Shown: in pieces, positions 1 through 12,937 of the stretch | How positions within the stretch are numbered: position 1 is the stretch's first letter | Layout of the letters: every line of letters begins with the position of its first letter | The notes under the pieces: generated by a model | Database searches by the model: none | The model's input: the letters and a program-made list of their open reading frames with translations, nothing else | Told to the model about the DNA's origin: nothing | Made by a program: the position numbers and the translations under genes | DNA from: Acestrorhynchus altus | Taxonomy: Eukaryota; Chordata; Actinopteri; Characiformes; Acestrorhynchidae | DNA length: 64,000 nt | Reading direction: 5' to 3' | NCBI GenBank assembly: GCA_034509495.1 | Contig: CM067522.1 | Coordinates: 16,684,385 to 16,748,384 of the forward strand

Positions 1-189
1 ACGGCAGCCTTTTTAGGTTGTCGTCCTTCTCCTTCACCCAGATTCATGAATTAATTACAGGTCAAAGCCCACAGAGTATTATTTATATTTTAAGGGCAAG
101 TGAAGCTCATCTAGAATGTAAGATGACTAAAAATTGAATGTTCTAACATTTAACATGCTATGAGTGCCTTCTTCTCATTGCTTCCCAAG

Positions 190-296
190 ATGGTGGACCT
201 GGGCTTGCTGCTGCATCCTGGCTCCTACTTCAGGGATCTGTGGAACATTCTGGACTTCATTGTGGTCAGTGGAGCTCTGGTGGCGTTCGCGTTCTC
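190..296 (+). CDS. cacna1b: cacna1b exon: repeat III S2-S3 loop and S3
   Basis: Acceptor cttcccaag precedes the exon and donor gtaagt follows it. It encodes 35 codons plus two bases (phase 2), including DLGLLLHPGSYFRDLWNILD and the hydrophobic S3 helix that follows. This is the first exon of the gene in the window; S1 and S2 of repeat III must lie upstream. The Met at the start is internal, not an initiator. Confidence 0.95.
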
Positions 297-3200
297 GTAA
301 GTATTTATGCCCATGCTTGGTTGGAGCTGACATCTAAACATGGCTGAATACACAGAATAAACATTCCCGTGCATTTCCAAAGAGAGATTCTCTGTTTTCC
401 TAACAGATAGAGCATTGCAGTGATATGCACTGCGTCCTGCAGCCAGACGGGTGTCTCTTTGTTTACCGTAATTGTTCAGTTCCCCAGTTGGACATTTGAT
501 GTGTGCTAAATTCCTCCCATTCATCAAGCAGGCTGCCGAGCACAGCAGAAAAGCGAGTAAGAGTTTCGCCAACTCCTGCTGTTCCGCTTCTCTCACCATC
601 CGCCCCTCAGAAGTCAATCGTGCCCGTTTAATTACGAGAGCACAGTTTATTCTCCCTGTGGTACTTCGTTAGTGCTTTCCGAACACACGTGTTTAGTATG
701 TATGTCCACGGCAGACATAAGATTAAAGAAACTGTGTGATTAGATATGGAACATATCAATCAAACCATCTAAAGGCTTAGTGTTATAGCTGTGAAGACCA
801 GAAGGAGATTGTCTGTTATGACATGTCAAGACTAGTGGGCTAAAAATGCATCATGATGCATCAACCTATATGGTGAGGTGATGTTTCAGCTGCATCAATT
901 TTGGAATGTAATTGATATAAAACCATTCTGTGAAGTATGAGCTTCTTTTTTGCATAATAGATTTGTGCATTAAAAATAATAATAAATAATAACCTCTTTT
1001 GAGCTGGGATGGACTGGCTGGGTGGGCTGCTATGGGTGTGGGCTGCTGATTGGCTGAAGGCACTAACCTCTCCCCAGGTCAACAAAACAAAATTGTCCAA
1101 AAAGGACCCCCACTCCCCCCAACCCAGTCGACAAAACACAACTGATCCAAACAGACCTATCCGATCCCACCACCCCCATGTTCGCCGAAACTCCTAGGGC
1201 TGAATTAAGTTGCGAGTCTAGCCCTGCTTTCGAGGGTCTCTCATTTGCTGTCTTTCATAGAAACAACCATCATTTATCAAAACTAAGCATTTGATCGAAA
1301 CAGACCTGAGGAGTGTGGGCGAGGAGGGGTGCCATATGAAGCTGGCAGTGTCCATCAAGTAATCAAGCAAAGTACATTTTGAAGAATAGGGAAATCTGTT
1401 TTGTGTGTTTATGTGATGAGGTGGGTGCCAGCTGTTAAATCAGTCAAGAGTCTAATTACAAGATGTTTTTGAAAGTGTATTGTTTTTTTTCTCAAACAGC
1501 ATTCCTGATCATTTCCACACAACAGTCCACTCAACAACACAAAGTGGCCATAAAAAGATCACTCTCATATTTTATATGTTTATCTGGATTTTGATATCAG
1601 ATTCAACAAAGAATCAAAACAGACCTAAACATAGTCCCTAGCTATGGCACATTCTAACAAGGGCTGTAACCAAAATGGATCCTTATTTATGGTTTTGAGC
1701 TCAAATATATTTATATGTTGATATGTTGAAGTGGAATTTAATATTCAATATTGAATATAATGCACTGGTTATTATTGATGAATAGGGCTGAATGTTGACA
1801 GAAACAATGTACCTTTATTACTAAGCAACAGAGAGTGAAAGAAAATGGTTAAAATACTGACTTTTAATAATAATATACACAAAAAATAGTATCACTAAGT
1901 AGGAATCAACCGATTGCAATGCATGAATGCAGTGATCGTGTCATGGAGTCACTCAGAATGGCAGCGGGTCATAATCACTGATGTGACGTGCAATGAATCC
2001 ATGTGTGGGGGCACTGTGGTCAGTGCCACCCCTACTGCACATCTACACATCTCAAGCATAAACTTTTACATAAATGTTAATAGCTGGGCTGCAGAATAAC
2101 TCAGACTGGACTTTTTTTCTGAAGATATATTTTGTTTTGACAGCAAAAATCTGAATAGATCTGAAAATTAAAAATCATATCAAACCTGGATCACTGTATG
2201 CATTCTTTAGGACCCCGAATGGTTCAGGAGTCTACAGTGCTAGCATTATGATCCGAGGATTGCTGGTTTGAATCCTGGGACATTCTGCTTGGTTTCTGAA
2301 TTCTGAGAGAGCAAAATCGGCCATGCTCTCTCTGGGTGGGTGGGTGGATGGCGCTCTCTCCCCACATCCCACCAGTACAATGCTGGTCGGCACAGGCATC
2401 TGTTAGCCATTGTATCAGAGCTGGGGACCCAGCACTTTCCTCCAAGTTTGTTGGCTGCCCACAGTGATGCAATGGCGGCGGTTTGAGAAGAGGCATGTGC
2501 TTGTCTTCGCCTTCCTAGTGTCAGGAGCATTGTATGTGATGGGTTTGGGTAATTGCCATTTCCAAATTGGGGGAAACTGGGATAACATTATTGAATTGAA
2601 ATGTCTCAATGCCGAATCCTTTACAAAAGAAATGTTTACACATCTAGTCAGGACACGTTTATAAAGAGCCTGTGAATCAACAAGCTTTTGTTCTTTACCC
2701 ACAACTGTAGTCTCTCCCACCTCCCGTCTCTCTCTCTCTCTCTCTCTGTGTTATTGCTGTGATGTCCTGTCAGAGGCTTGGCGTGCACAGCGTGAGCGCC
2801 CTTTTCTTCCCTCACTCACTCTCCACTCTCCCTCTCTTTCTCTCCCACCGGAACCACGTGAAGGAGCTTCATGGGGTAATGCCTTAACTCTCTCCCTGTC
2901 TCTCTCACTGTTTTTCACTCTCTCTGTCTCTTCCTGTCCCTGTCTGTCCTCTTGCCTGTCTCTGTGTAAGTCTGACGGTTCTATGCTCTGCTCATAGGCC
3001 CGAGATGAGACGTTCTTCCCTGCAATCTCTTCATAACATTGCCATACTGAGCCACTGACTCTCTCATTAGTATGTGTGTGACTTGTTTCACTGCCTGAGC
3101 CTTAGAAGTCGAGAGTTATTACTTTAGATTTGCTGTATTATGTAATACATATTTAATTAGGTGACACAACAAATTAACTTCACATTCAATATGAACTGGT

Positions 3201-6200
3201 TTAGGGCTGTACTTTTGATGTTCAAGAAATGTATATATATATGAGATGCCATATAATCCATTTATTCAGTATTTTAAATTGGTCTTTGATGGCTACATAG
3301 TAAGTACGTGTCTTTGATTGGAGTGAGAAAGGCTACAAATGCTGTTTTGCAAGCCTATTTACTACCCTGTTAAATGCTGTTGTCATCCAGGTGGAAACAT
3401 ATCCTATACTGGTAATCTAACTGGTTATCCAGCTCTTGACCAGCACGTTACGTTATGTTACGTCTGATTTTACATTGATCATGCTGGTCAACTAGCATGG
3501 TCTTGCTGGTCATGCTGGTCGACCAGCTTAGTCATACTGGTCATACTGGGTGTTTAGCTTAATCAGGTTGGTCATGCATCTAAACCATCAAACTCTCTAT
3601 TATTTTTTCAGCAGGGTCTTCCTTCCCCGGTTTTGGCCTCCCTTTTCCTGGATCAGGCCCTGGTCACAAGGCCTGGTTCATGTTAAGTCATGTGAAAAAC
3701 CTATGAACCTATGACCCCTATCAACACCATTGCCCCACTAGAATGGGCCTACTTGGCTCTGATTATTCAACTATGCCAAAGTAAATAAATTGTGTACCTT
3801 TCCATCAAAAATAAATATATAAACAAACCAAAATCTATTATTCTTATACACACAAAGATGGAATTGATTGAACATGCAGCGTATTTTCTTTTGACGCTTG
3901 TTTCAATGAGACTAGTGTCATGGTTTTGCTGTTTCTGGTGATAACTGCGGCTTCTAAGAATGACATAACCAGCTTCTCCCCATACAAAGTGTTTAATAGC
4001 ATTTTGAACATCATCCAAGCCAAAGGAGGAGTCCAAGTGATCACGTGTATTTCATATCAGTGCATGTGAATGTGAATCTGAATCAGTTAAATCACATTGT
4101 GTGATGGAGTCATTCTGTATCTCGTTGCTGGTGTTCATACCACCATTCCTCTGCCTTCTTCTCCTCCTTCTTCTTCTTCCATCTCCAGCATCTCCAGGCA
4201 TGAGGGCGAATGAGAATATTTCCGCCTAAACGCTAATGCATGTCACCACGCGGTTCACTGAGGGAATGTTCTCTGCTGTTCTGTAGGGTCATGTGACCAG
4301 TTCCAATGTGGAATCGGTCTGCGTAGCATATTGATATACACCGAGAAGGCAAAAATCTGATTCATGTGACTCTGATGTTACTCTGAGTTGGAATCGTTCG
4401 GCAGCTTCCGGTTTGGGTTAATTAGACAGAAACATGGTCATTTGTTTTCTAGCAAACTCATCAGCCCCCCTGAGGCTGGAGCCATTTACTGCAGTCATTA
4501 TGCAGCTGGAATGCGACGATGTGCCTTGTTGGCATCGGCATCTCCACTCAGAGGAACAAACGAGAAGTTGCATGAATTGGATTTTTCAGTGAACAGCTCC
4601 AGTGTGTTGTAGTGTGCTTCTCTTCTCCTTTCTTATGGGATAGCCCTGGTTCCTACATCCACCTTCAGATGCTTCTTTCCTGTCAGCATTTCTCTTTCAG
4701 TCCTGGTTGTACACAGAAACCACCAAAAGAATATGTCACTGTTACAATGTGGTGAACAGAAATGAACACTTGTCTAGATGTGCTCAACCAGCCATGCACA
4801 GCCTTCTGGCAGGCTTTGTAGCATCTCTGTGAAACATCTCCCCCCTGTTTGTTTGCCTTCAATATTCCACCCATCAAAGCAATTATGCTCTATACTGTTA
4901 GTACAGCAGGTTTAAGCTTAAGGGAATGGTTCACTAAAAATCCAGTGTACAGCTTTCCCTCTTACCCCAATGTAGTTACTGGGTACAAGTCTAATGCAGG
5001 TAGTATATTTGCTAATATGTATCATCATTTGTTTAATGGAGGAAAACCACAGCAAATGATGGATAATCCAACAAGACAATGCAATACGCCAGTCATCAAA
5101 TGAACTTCAGGCACATTTACATCCCATTAATCCCCTTTCTGTGGGGTTGTTGGGGCAGAAAGATGTCTCCGTGTGGAGTTCATTGCCTTTATTGCCTGGA
5201 TCAGGGGTGTTAGAGTAGACATGGCGCAATATTCTGCATGGTGTTAGAGTACCAGGAGGAGGGTTGGGAAGACATCAATGATTTGTCATGTTTTTCTAAA
5301 ATTCCCTTTTAAAAGTCCTCTGGCACATGAACTCTTATGTTTCTGATGCATGGTTCCTCCACCTCCATTTGTGTAAGTACTTTTTTAGTACCTGTTCACT
5401 CATGGTTCCAATTAAATGTGTAAACCTTGCAGAAAATCATATCTCTGTTATGTATTATCATCACTGTCCAATGAAAATCGTGTACCGTTTTACTTATTTT
5501 TGAGCATTTCACACCATGGAGAAAACGGAAAATGGTTCTCATTGGTTAAAAAGCAATAAAGGCTTCCCACAGATACATCACTGTTGACCACAGATCTGCC
5601 TGAGCGGTTGGGTTTTTTGCTTTTTCCATTTTAAATTGAGCCTGAATTTTTACCAACTGTAGCATCTCACATTGTTTTGTTGGAATGGTATACCAGTGTC
5701 AGACAAATTTGCAGGTGAGCAGTCATGATTGACAACTCTACATAAGATTGGAACCATTTATCATTAAATGTTCACACGGTTGGGTTAAATGATGTCGAAA
5801 GATTTGAACAGTGGTGATATTTGCCTTGGATTTTACATCAGACATCACACATGTCTGAGGAGACCAGTAATCTTTGGGGTAAGGGGACATTTTCTTAGTG
5901 GACCATTCTATTCAGACTGACCATAACCTATGTCAGAGCTTGAAATCAAAAATGTCTTCAAATACATGTTCATTATTCTTGTTTATCGCAGTGCTTTAAG
6001 AGAGATTTACACTCTTTAAAATAATGATACTTCAACAGGTTCTTGAAGAACTTTTCTAAAGCAGGGGTCACCAACCGTGCTCCTGGAGAGCTACCTTCCT
6101 ACAGACTTCAGATTCAACCCTAATCTAGCCCACCTGATCCAACTAATTACTGCCTACAGTAGCTCCTGATTGGCTGAAAGGGGTTTGTTGGATTTGGGTT

Positions 6201-9200
6201 GGAGCTGAAACCTGTGTGAAGGTAGCTCTCCAGGAGCAGGGTTGGTGACCCCTGTTCTGAAGGCTTTTGCTTGATGTAAATGTTCTTTACTAATTTAACA
6301 GTTCTTGATGGAACCAGAGTGGTTCTTCTATGGTATTGCTCAAATCATTTTATGGCTGTATATAATTTCGTCTAGCCTAGTCGTAGATCTAAACATCCAG
6401 ATTCTGGTTGATGTGTTTTTTGACCTGTGTGTTTTGTTCATTCATTAGATCGCATCAAAGTGTAAACAGGTGGGAAACCCCCTACATTCCTCCTTTATCC
6501 TTACTTTAAAACCATTCTAACCCCCTCTTACACACTTGTTCTCCTGAAGTTAAGGGCCAGCGTCCCTTAAACGAGTCTGTGTAGTGAAGTCTGTGTAGGA
6601 GTAGGGGCCTCTGCACTGACCCTTCTGATAGCTGTTGACAGAGTGTGCACAACATCACGAATCAGTGAATGCGTCCCCAGAACACAGAACATGTGACAGC
6701 TATCAGAAAGAGCAGTGTGGTGTGATTTGTTATATATTACATGTGAGTGTGTGCGTTTTGTGGTTTAGATCTGACCAGGCCCCGGATGTTCCAGTAAAAG
6801 CATGCTAGACTAATGTGCATCAGAGAGCATGGGGAAAGTGCATGCCAGTATAGAGCTCTGGACCAGGGGAGTAACCCCGCCATGATGTGTGGGTGTGTGT
6901 GGACAGTCGCCAGAGGGAGCAGTAGATGGGTAGATGGCTTTGTCTGTGCTGATTGGTTCAGAGGGGAGTGCAGGAGGTGGTTTATGTGGACGAGTGGGCT
7001 CAGCGCTGTAATTCAAAAACCTTTGACTGCTTATTAGAAGGATGCTCAAGTGATGATGGATGAACTTATTATTTGTTGTGCTTTGCTTCGTTTAATTTAA
7101 TGATTACTGCAACCGTGTTATTGCACAATGTATATGCAATACTGTACACCACTGTAAAAGGAGCCTAAACGAGTTTTTCACGTCAAATAAATGCAGTTAT
7201 AATTCTAATACTTATGTTCTAATACACCAGTGCACTGGTTATCAAAGTATCCCCGTCAAAAACCTTGTGTCCCCAAAATCACAACTTTACTGAAGGATTC
7301 AAAGACTTTCTACCTTTTGTGTCGATCCATTCATCAGGACATTTGGAGGCATCGTAAAGCCATACTGCTAAATTCCATCCATGTCAAGTGAGAAAAATGG
7401 CAAAAATTAAGATGCAAGGTTTTTGATTGAGTGAGAAAATGTAACACTGATAGATTTTTAACGACGTTACAGAAGAAGCAGAACCTTCATACGTTTCAGT
7501 CAAAGTCAGTGGTTCAAAAGTCCTAAACAGGAGCATTTCTTGGCCACTTTTTGGTCAATTCAAATTAATTTCCAGATTAAATTGAGTGAACAATCTTGAA
7601 ATTGGAGGCTTTTGCACGACACTGACAATATATAGGTAAACTAGTGCATCTCAGATTTTTTTTTCCCGTAATGTTCATAATTTAATTCAAAAAGGAAAAT
7701 TGTCGTATATTTCATATTAATACTTAAAGTTTACTTTTTTGAATTGAAACTGTCTGATTAGAGATTTATTCAAAATGAAATTGTCTATAAGACTAAAACT
7801 ATTTTAATACAATTTTATTTTATTTTTTTAAATAATTCAAGAAATAATTCACTTTACATGTAATGAATATACAGTTTGACAGTTTACCTTTGTGAATGAA
7901 ATTCTAATATTTTGATTTTGGTTTTAGGGAAATGCAAAGAATGCAAAAGAGTCCCACTAAACTCTTGCTATATTCAAAGTTTCAAAAACCAAACAGAACC
8001 AAATCACAATCATTTTTCAATCAGCCATTTTTTGGGAAATAATCATAAGCGTCACACAAAATAGCTCAAACTTCAGCGTTTATTTATATTATTTTTTTAC
8101 AAAAAGGAAACTTTTCCCATATTCATTACGTCTATATACGCCTTTTTTTTCTTTTATGGGTTGGACTTATTAAATATTGTGTATTGTAATTCCATACAAC
8201 TGTGAGGTTTTTACAAACAGTTGTCATACTGTGAAAATCCCATATTGCATGGTATGATAACCATAAATTTTAATTAGAATGAACATTATCATAATATTCA
8301 AATTTTCTGAGATGCACAAGTAACAATGAACCAAATTGCACTATAAATCACACTTTATTTCAAGTGATATCACATTGCATTGTTGTTTCTTTGCTGGCAT
8401 AGCTAGTGCATTAGTTCAGGGCTAACATTAGGTCACGGCTAATGTAGAGTGTTCAGGGCACTGTACCTTTTTTTTTTTCTTCAACTCCACTGAGCCATTC
8501 TAAAGTCTCAAATGTACTTTTCAGCTACAACAAATGCTGTGACAAACTGTAAATGCAAACCATAACAGGCTATTTCCTGCTAAATCCATACACTGTATGT
8601 TTGTTGTATTGAAAACTGCAGTGAATAGATATAATCCACACTAGAAAGTATGGTTTCTTGCTTTTGTTTATTGGACCCTAAAGTAATTGGACACTTATTG
8701 ATGTAGTGTGTTCTGGATTTGCCCCTTGAACTTCGTTTATAGTGTGAGAATCCATTCAATGCTCTGTAAGTCATCAGTACGCCGCCTGCTGATCAGTGTA
8801 TGATTTTGTAGCAGATTAATAAACATGCTTTGATTTGACCCATCTCTCAGCATCCTCCATGCCCAGAAACATTTCTGTCACCTTAGTAAAATGCTGTGTG
8901 ACAGTGGTTGGATGAGATGTGATGTGTTGTTGTTTTCTGTTTCATTGCTGCATTGGAAGACCCAAACGGTACCTGCACAACCCAGTAGTCTTTCAGCATA
9001 TACTGCAGTGAGCTTTGGCCTGAAGCTGTGCTTTGTTAAGGGGGTTTGAGGTGAAGGAAGATTTGCTGGTTGGGTTGTGTCAGATCAGGGAGAAGGAAAC
9101 AAATAAGGTCGCAGCTGCTTGGGATCATTTATGGATTGTTCATCTCTGTATATTATCGGAAATCCCACAGAAGCCTATGCACTGAATGTCCAGCATTATA

Positions 9201-12200
9201 AAGGGTGCTTAAAAATTCAAACATTGCAGAAATATGAAAACAGCGTCTTCTAACAGCGTTGCATTTTGCAAATCAGGACCCGGGGGTTGTTTAGACCAAC
9301 ATTGAACATTCAGTCATAGGCAGCGCTTGTGCATTAAATGAATCAATGAAATGATGTTAGAGTCTTCTAATTTAATTTCAGACATCCAGAGGCCAGAGCA
9401 TGGCTCGAGTTTTGCGGAAGGTGCTGCTTGGCTTCCATGCAGATAGAACCTTCAGATTGCATTGTGTCTGGCACTGTCACATTATTATTTTTTATTATTA
9501 AAAATGGTATGGTTTGTTTGCCTTCTGGTTGATTTGCTTGACGTGCTTAAAGGAGAAGTCCACTGTTTATCAGCAAAATATCAGCTTAGTTCAGTAAGAT
9601 GTAACCAACTTGAATGTGACATATGTGAAATATGTGCGGTCAGAACCGAAAGAAAAGTACGCACTGAAAAATTTGGACGGGCCATTTACCCAACTCTGGT
9701 AGCGCTCTCCCACTATCACATACAATGAAACTGAAATCAAAAATGTAAAATGTGTAAACGACAAGGACTCAGAGGGGCTCAGCAATCGAATGCACTATCT
9801 GTGATCTGAGGATTACTTGAATCCTGGGTCAAGCCTGAGCCAGAGATTGGCCGTTCTCTCTCTGGGTGAGAAGGTTCTATCTGCAGACCCATAGTACAGC
9901 ACTCTCAGCCCCAGATATCCCTGTTAACTTCTGCCTAATGTTTAGTAAACCTTCAAATATGATCGTGATGGTTATAACATATATATAGACAACAATATAT
10001 ATGCAGGCTAATGAAGTACAACACCCATTTCAGTATTCCCTTTATCTGTCATAAACAACACACGAGATCCTCCTCCTTTGCACTTGAATCGTAATTACTA
10101 CCCATTGTTTTCATTTTGGTACTTAAAAATGTCTGTACAATTCTCTGGTTAGGGCAGGAAATTGTGACTGCAATCCTGAAATGAAGAGGTGTACCTCTAT
10201 GGTAATGATAGCAGAGGTCTGACACTGGGGGGCTGAGAGTGCTGTACAGGTCTGCAGCTGGGTACTACTCTGGGTGGATTGATGGCGCTCTCTCTCCACA
10301 TCACACCCAGGTGTCTGTTAGCTCTGTATCGGAGCTGGGAGTCAGAGCTTTCCTCTGAGCATACTGGCAGTTGGGAAAAAGTCAGTTTCTGGCTTCACCT
10401 GTTTTGGAGGCGCATAACAGGTGTTGGGAGCATTAGTCGGGAGTTGGGTAATCGAGATTAAATTAGAGATACAATCATCATATGAATAAACTCTGAAGCT
10501 GTAAATTTCATCATCACCACGACTGACTAATCCAGATGTTCTGAAAGACTGGTGGAATTCCCCTTTAAGAAGGTGCTGCTGAATGCAGTCGGTTATGTGT
10601 GAGCTATAACGGCCGATCTGTAGGAGAGCGGATTTTGCAAAACAGCACTGGTTCCCCACAAAGAAACATCTCCGTTTGGGCAGAGTTTCTTTTCTTTCAT
10701 TGGTTGCGGTTAATTCTGTAGAAATCTGATGCACAGCTGTGTTTGCCTCAGCAGATGTGGGTTTTTTTGTTGTTGTTTTTTTTGCATGTTTCAGTGGTAT
10801 ATGTGGAGGTTTTGGGAACAGACTAACATTTTAGGTTGGATTCATGAAGTAGACGGACTAACGTGACAGATAACAGCTTAACTGCTTGGCTTGCATGCTG
10901 AGGACTCTTTGCAAACTCAACTGGCTCATGTAATGCAGGATTACATGACGTGTATTGTGTGGTGGTGTGATTTTGTACTACTAATCCACTGCTGGTTGGG
11001 TCTAATATACAGATGACTGAGTAAAATACCAATGCTGCAGGATTTTAGCCCGAGAGTAGGTATGAGACTGCCACCAAGAACGTATTTCAGTTAGGCCTCA
11101 CCTGGTCAGTGTGAATTATGTGCTGTATGATGTATTTCATTTGGTAACTGTTGCTCAAGACTCCTTTTTTGATAGTATGTACTCTTATGTAACATATATA
11201 CATAGTACACACAGAGAAATCACTAAGTTCATGCTTCCAGAGTCTTCTCAGACTCTCTACAGTCTCGAATCCAGAGTTCAGTAGTAGAAATCTTGCTGCA
11301 GTGGTTTACCTTGAGCTCTAAAATTGAGTGCATAATGAAGTTTTTTGCTCTTGGCTTGCATTTTTAGAGGGACCAAAGGCAAAGACATTAGCACCATCAA
11401 ATCTCTCAGGGTGTTGCGAGTCCTGCGGCCACTGAAGACCATCAAACGCTTACCGAAGCTGAAGGTACACAAACTGCTCTCCTGCTTCTGATGGAATGAT
11501 CTCAGCTGCTTCGTATTTCTTGCATTGGCCAGGGGTTTAATAAGCTGTCGAGGAATCACACATTGATTACATGCATTGTGTGGATTTGTGTGTGTACGTG
11601 TTTCCCTTTCCTTAGGCTGTCTTTGACTGCGTGGTGAACTCCCTGAAGAACGTGTTGAACATCCTCATCGTCTACATTCTCTTCATGTTCATCTTCGCTG
11701 TCATCGCCGTGCAGCTCTTCAAGGGCAAGTTCTTCTACTGCACGGACGAGTCCAAAGGACTGCAGAAGGATTGCAGGTAGAGTCAGATGCCACAGGCAGC
11801 ACTGCCATACTGGCCTCGCTTAGCCCACACCAACAGCTCCCCCTGTAGGCATACGGTTGTACTAAAGTATTGAGAATATTAAAAACAGCTTCAAGCAGAC
11901 ACAGTTTAAAGGGCTCATATCACTGGAAAACTATTCTTCACAGTCTCCAATCCAATTATAACGTAGGAGAACAGTGTTCCACACACCGTTGCATTTTCCC
12001 CCTCCTTTCAGTGGGATTAGAGAAAGTCCTGTAAGTCATACAGGCTGTAATGATTAGTTGAGATATGAATTAACTGACTAGCAACCAAAAATTCATTTTT
12101 TCAGAATAGTCTTTGCTTAGCGTTTGCGCCGTAACACTTCTCCACCCAGGTTTTTCACTACCTACCATGATTTGAAAGCAAAAAACCACATGGTTTTCAC

Positions 12201-12866
12201 AAAGGTGGTCACACAAACAGTTGTTATGGACAGAGGAATAAATGAGAATGATGTCAGCTTAAAAAATAGCACGTGAGCTAGAAGAATGTCATTGTTTAAA
12301 TCACCGGAAATAGTGACCTGCATGGAATATTGAAGTGTACAGAATATCGTGCTCTTACGTTAGTCATTTCCAGTTCCCTGGTTTGGGAATAAGGCTTAAG
12401 GCAAGCATGTGCTTTTTGCCCAAAGTCTTTGAACTGCTATTAATGCAGCATAATTGGACTGCTGAGAAGACACAGAGAACACTAAGGCCAGTTCTGTTCC
12501 ACCAACTAACAGACACCCACACTGACCAGCAGTGCTCTGAGTGACGGAGGGGAGAGCAAGGAAAACTGCATTGTGTGGGACTCCCAGTGATTAAGACTGT
12601 GCCACTTGAGAACCCATCTGCAGTGGCTTGAGCTGTAGGGCTTGAGGAACTTAACTCCATTATAACGAGAGAAATATTTGCTTTGTGATGTCATACAATC
12701 GTTTACATAAATGCCCCATGCAGCTCAACAGCCTAGCTCCTCCCATTCTCTGAGGTTATAAGGAGAGTTTCAGCTCAGACTGAAAGGAGGTTAAGAGGGT
12801 ATGCAGAGAAACAGATGGACTAAAGTCTGTCATTATAAATTACAAAGTACTCCTGTTTGGTCAGTA

Positions 12867-12937
<71 letters not shown>

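Larger units (their letters stand above)
297..11367 (+). other. 11-kb intron with scattered repeats
   Basis: Intron between the III S3 and III S4 exons, by far the longest in the window. It holds a SINE (2213-2530), CT-rich stretches (about 2700-2960), a TGCTGGTC minisatellite (about 3420-3600), a nested hAT-like MITE (6062-6254), a Tc1-like fragment (7637-8322) and a 1-kb TIR element (9546-10569). I saw no further Cav2.2-like exon and no other gene in it. Confidence 0.85.

Noticed and set aside
2265..2275. Possible tRNA gene from a B-box match
   Set aside because: No acceptor or anticodon stem pairing, and the same head is followed by a SINE body repeated elsewhere in the window.
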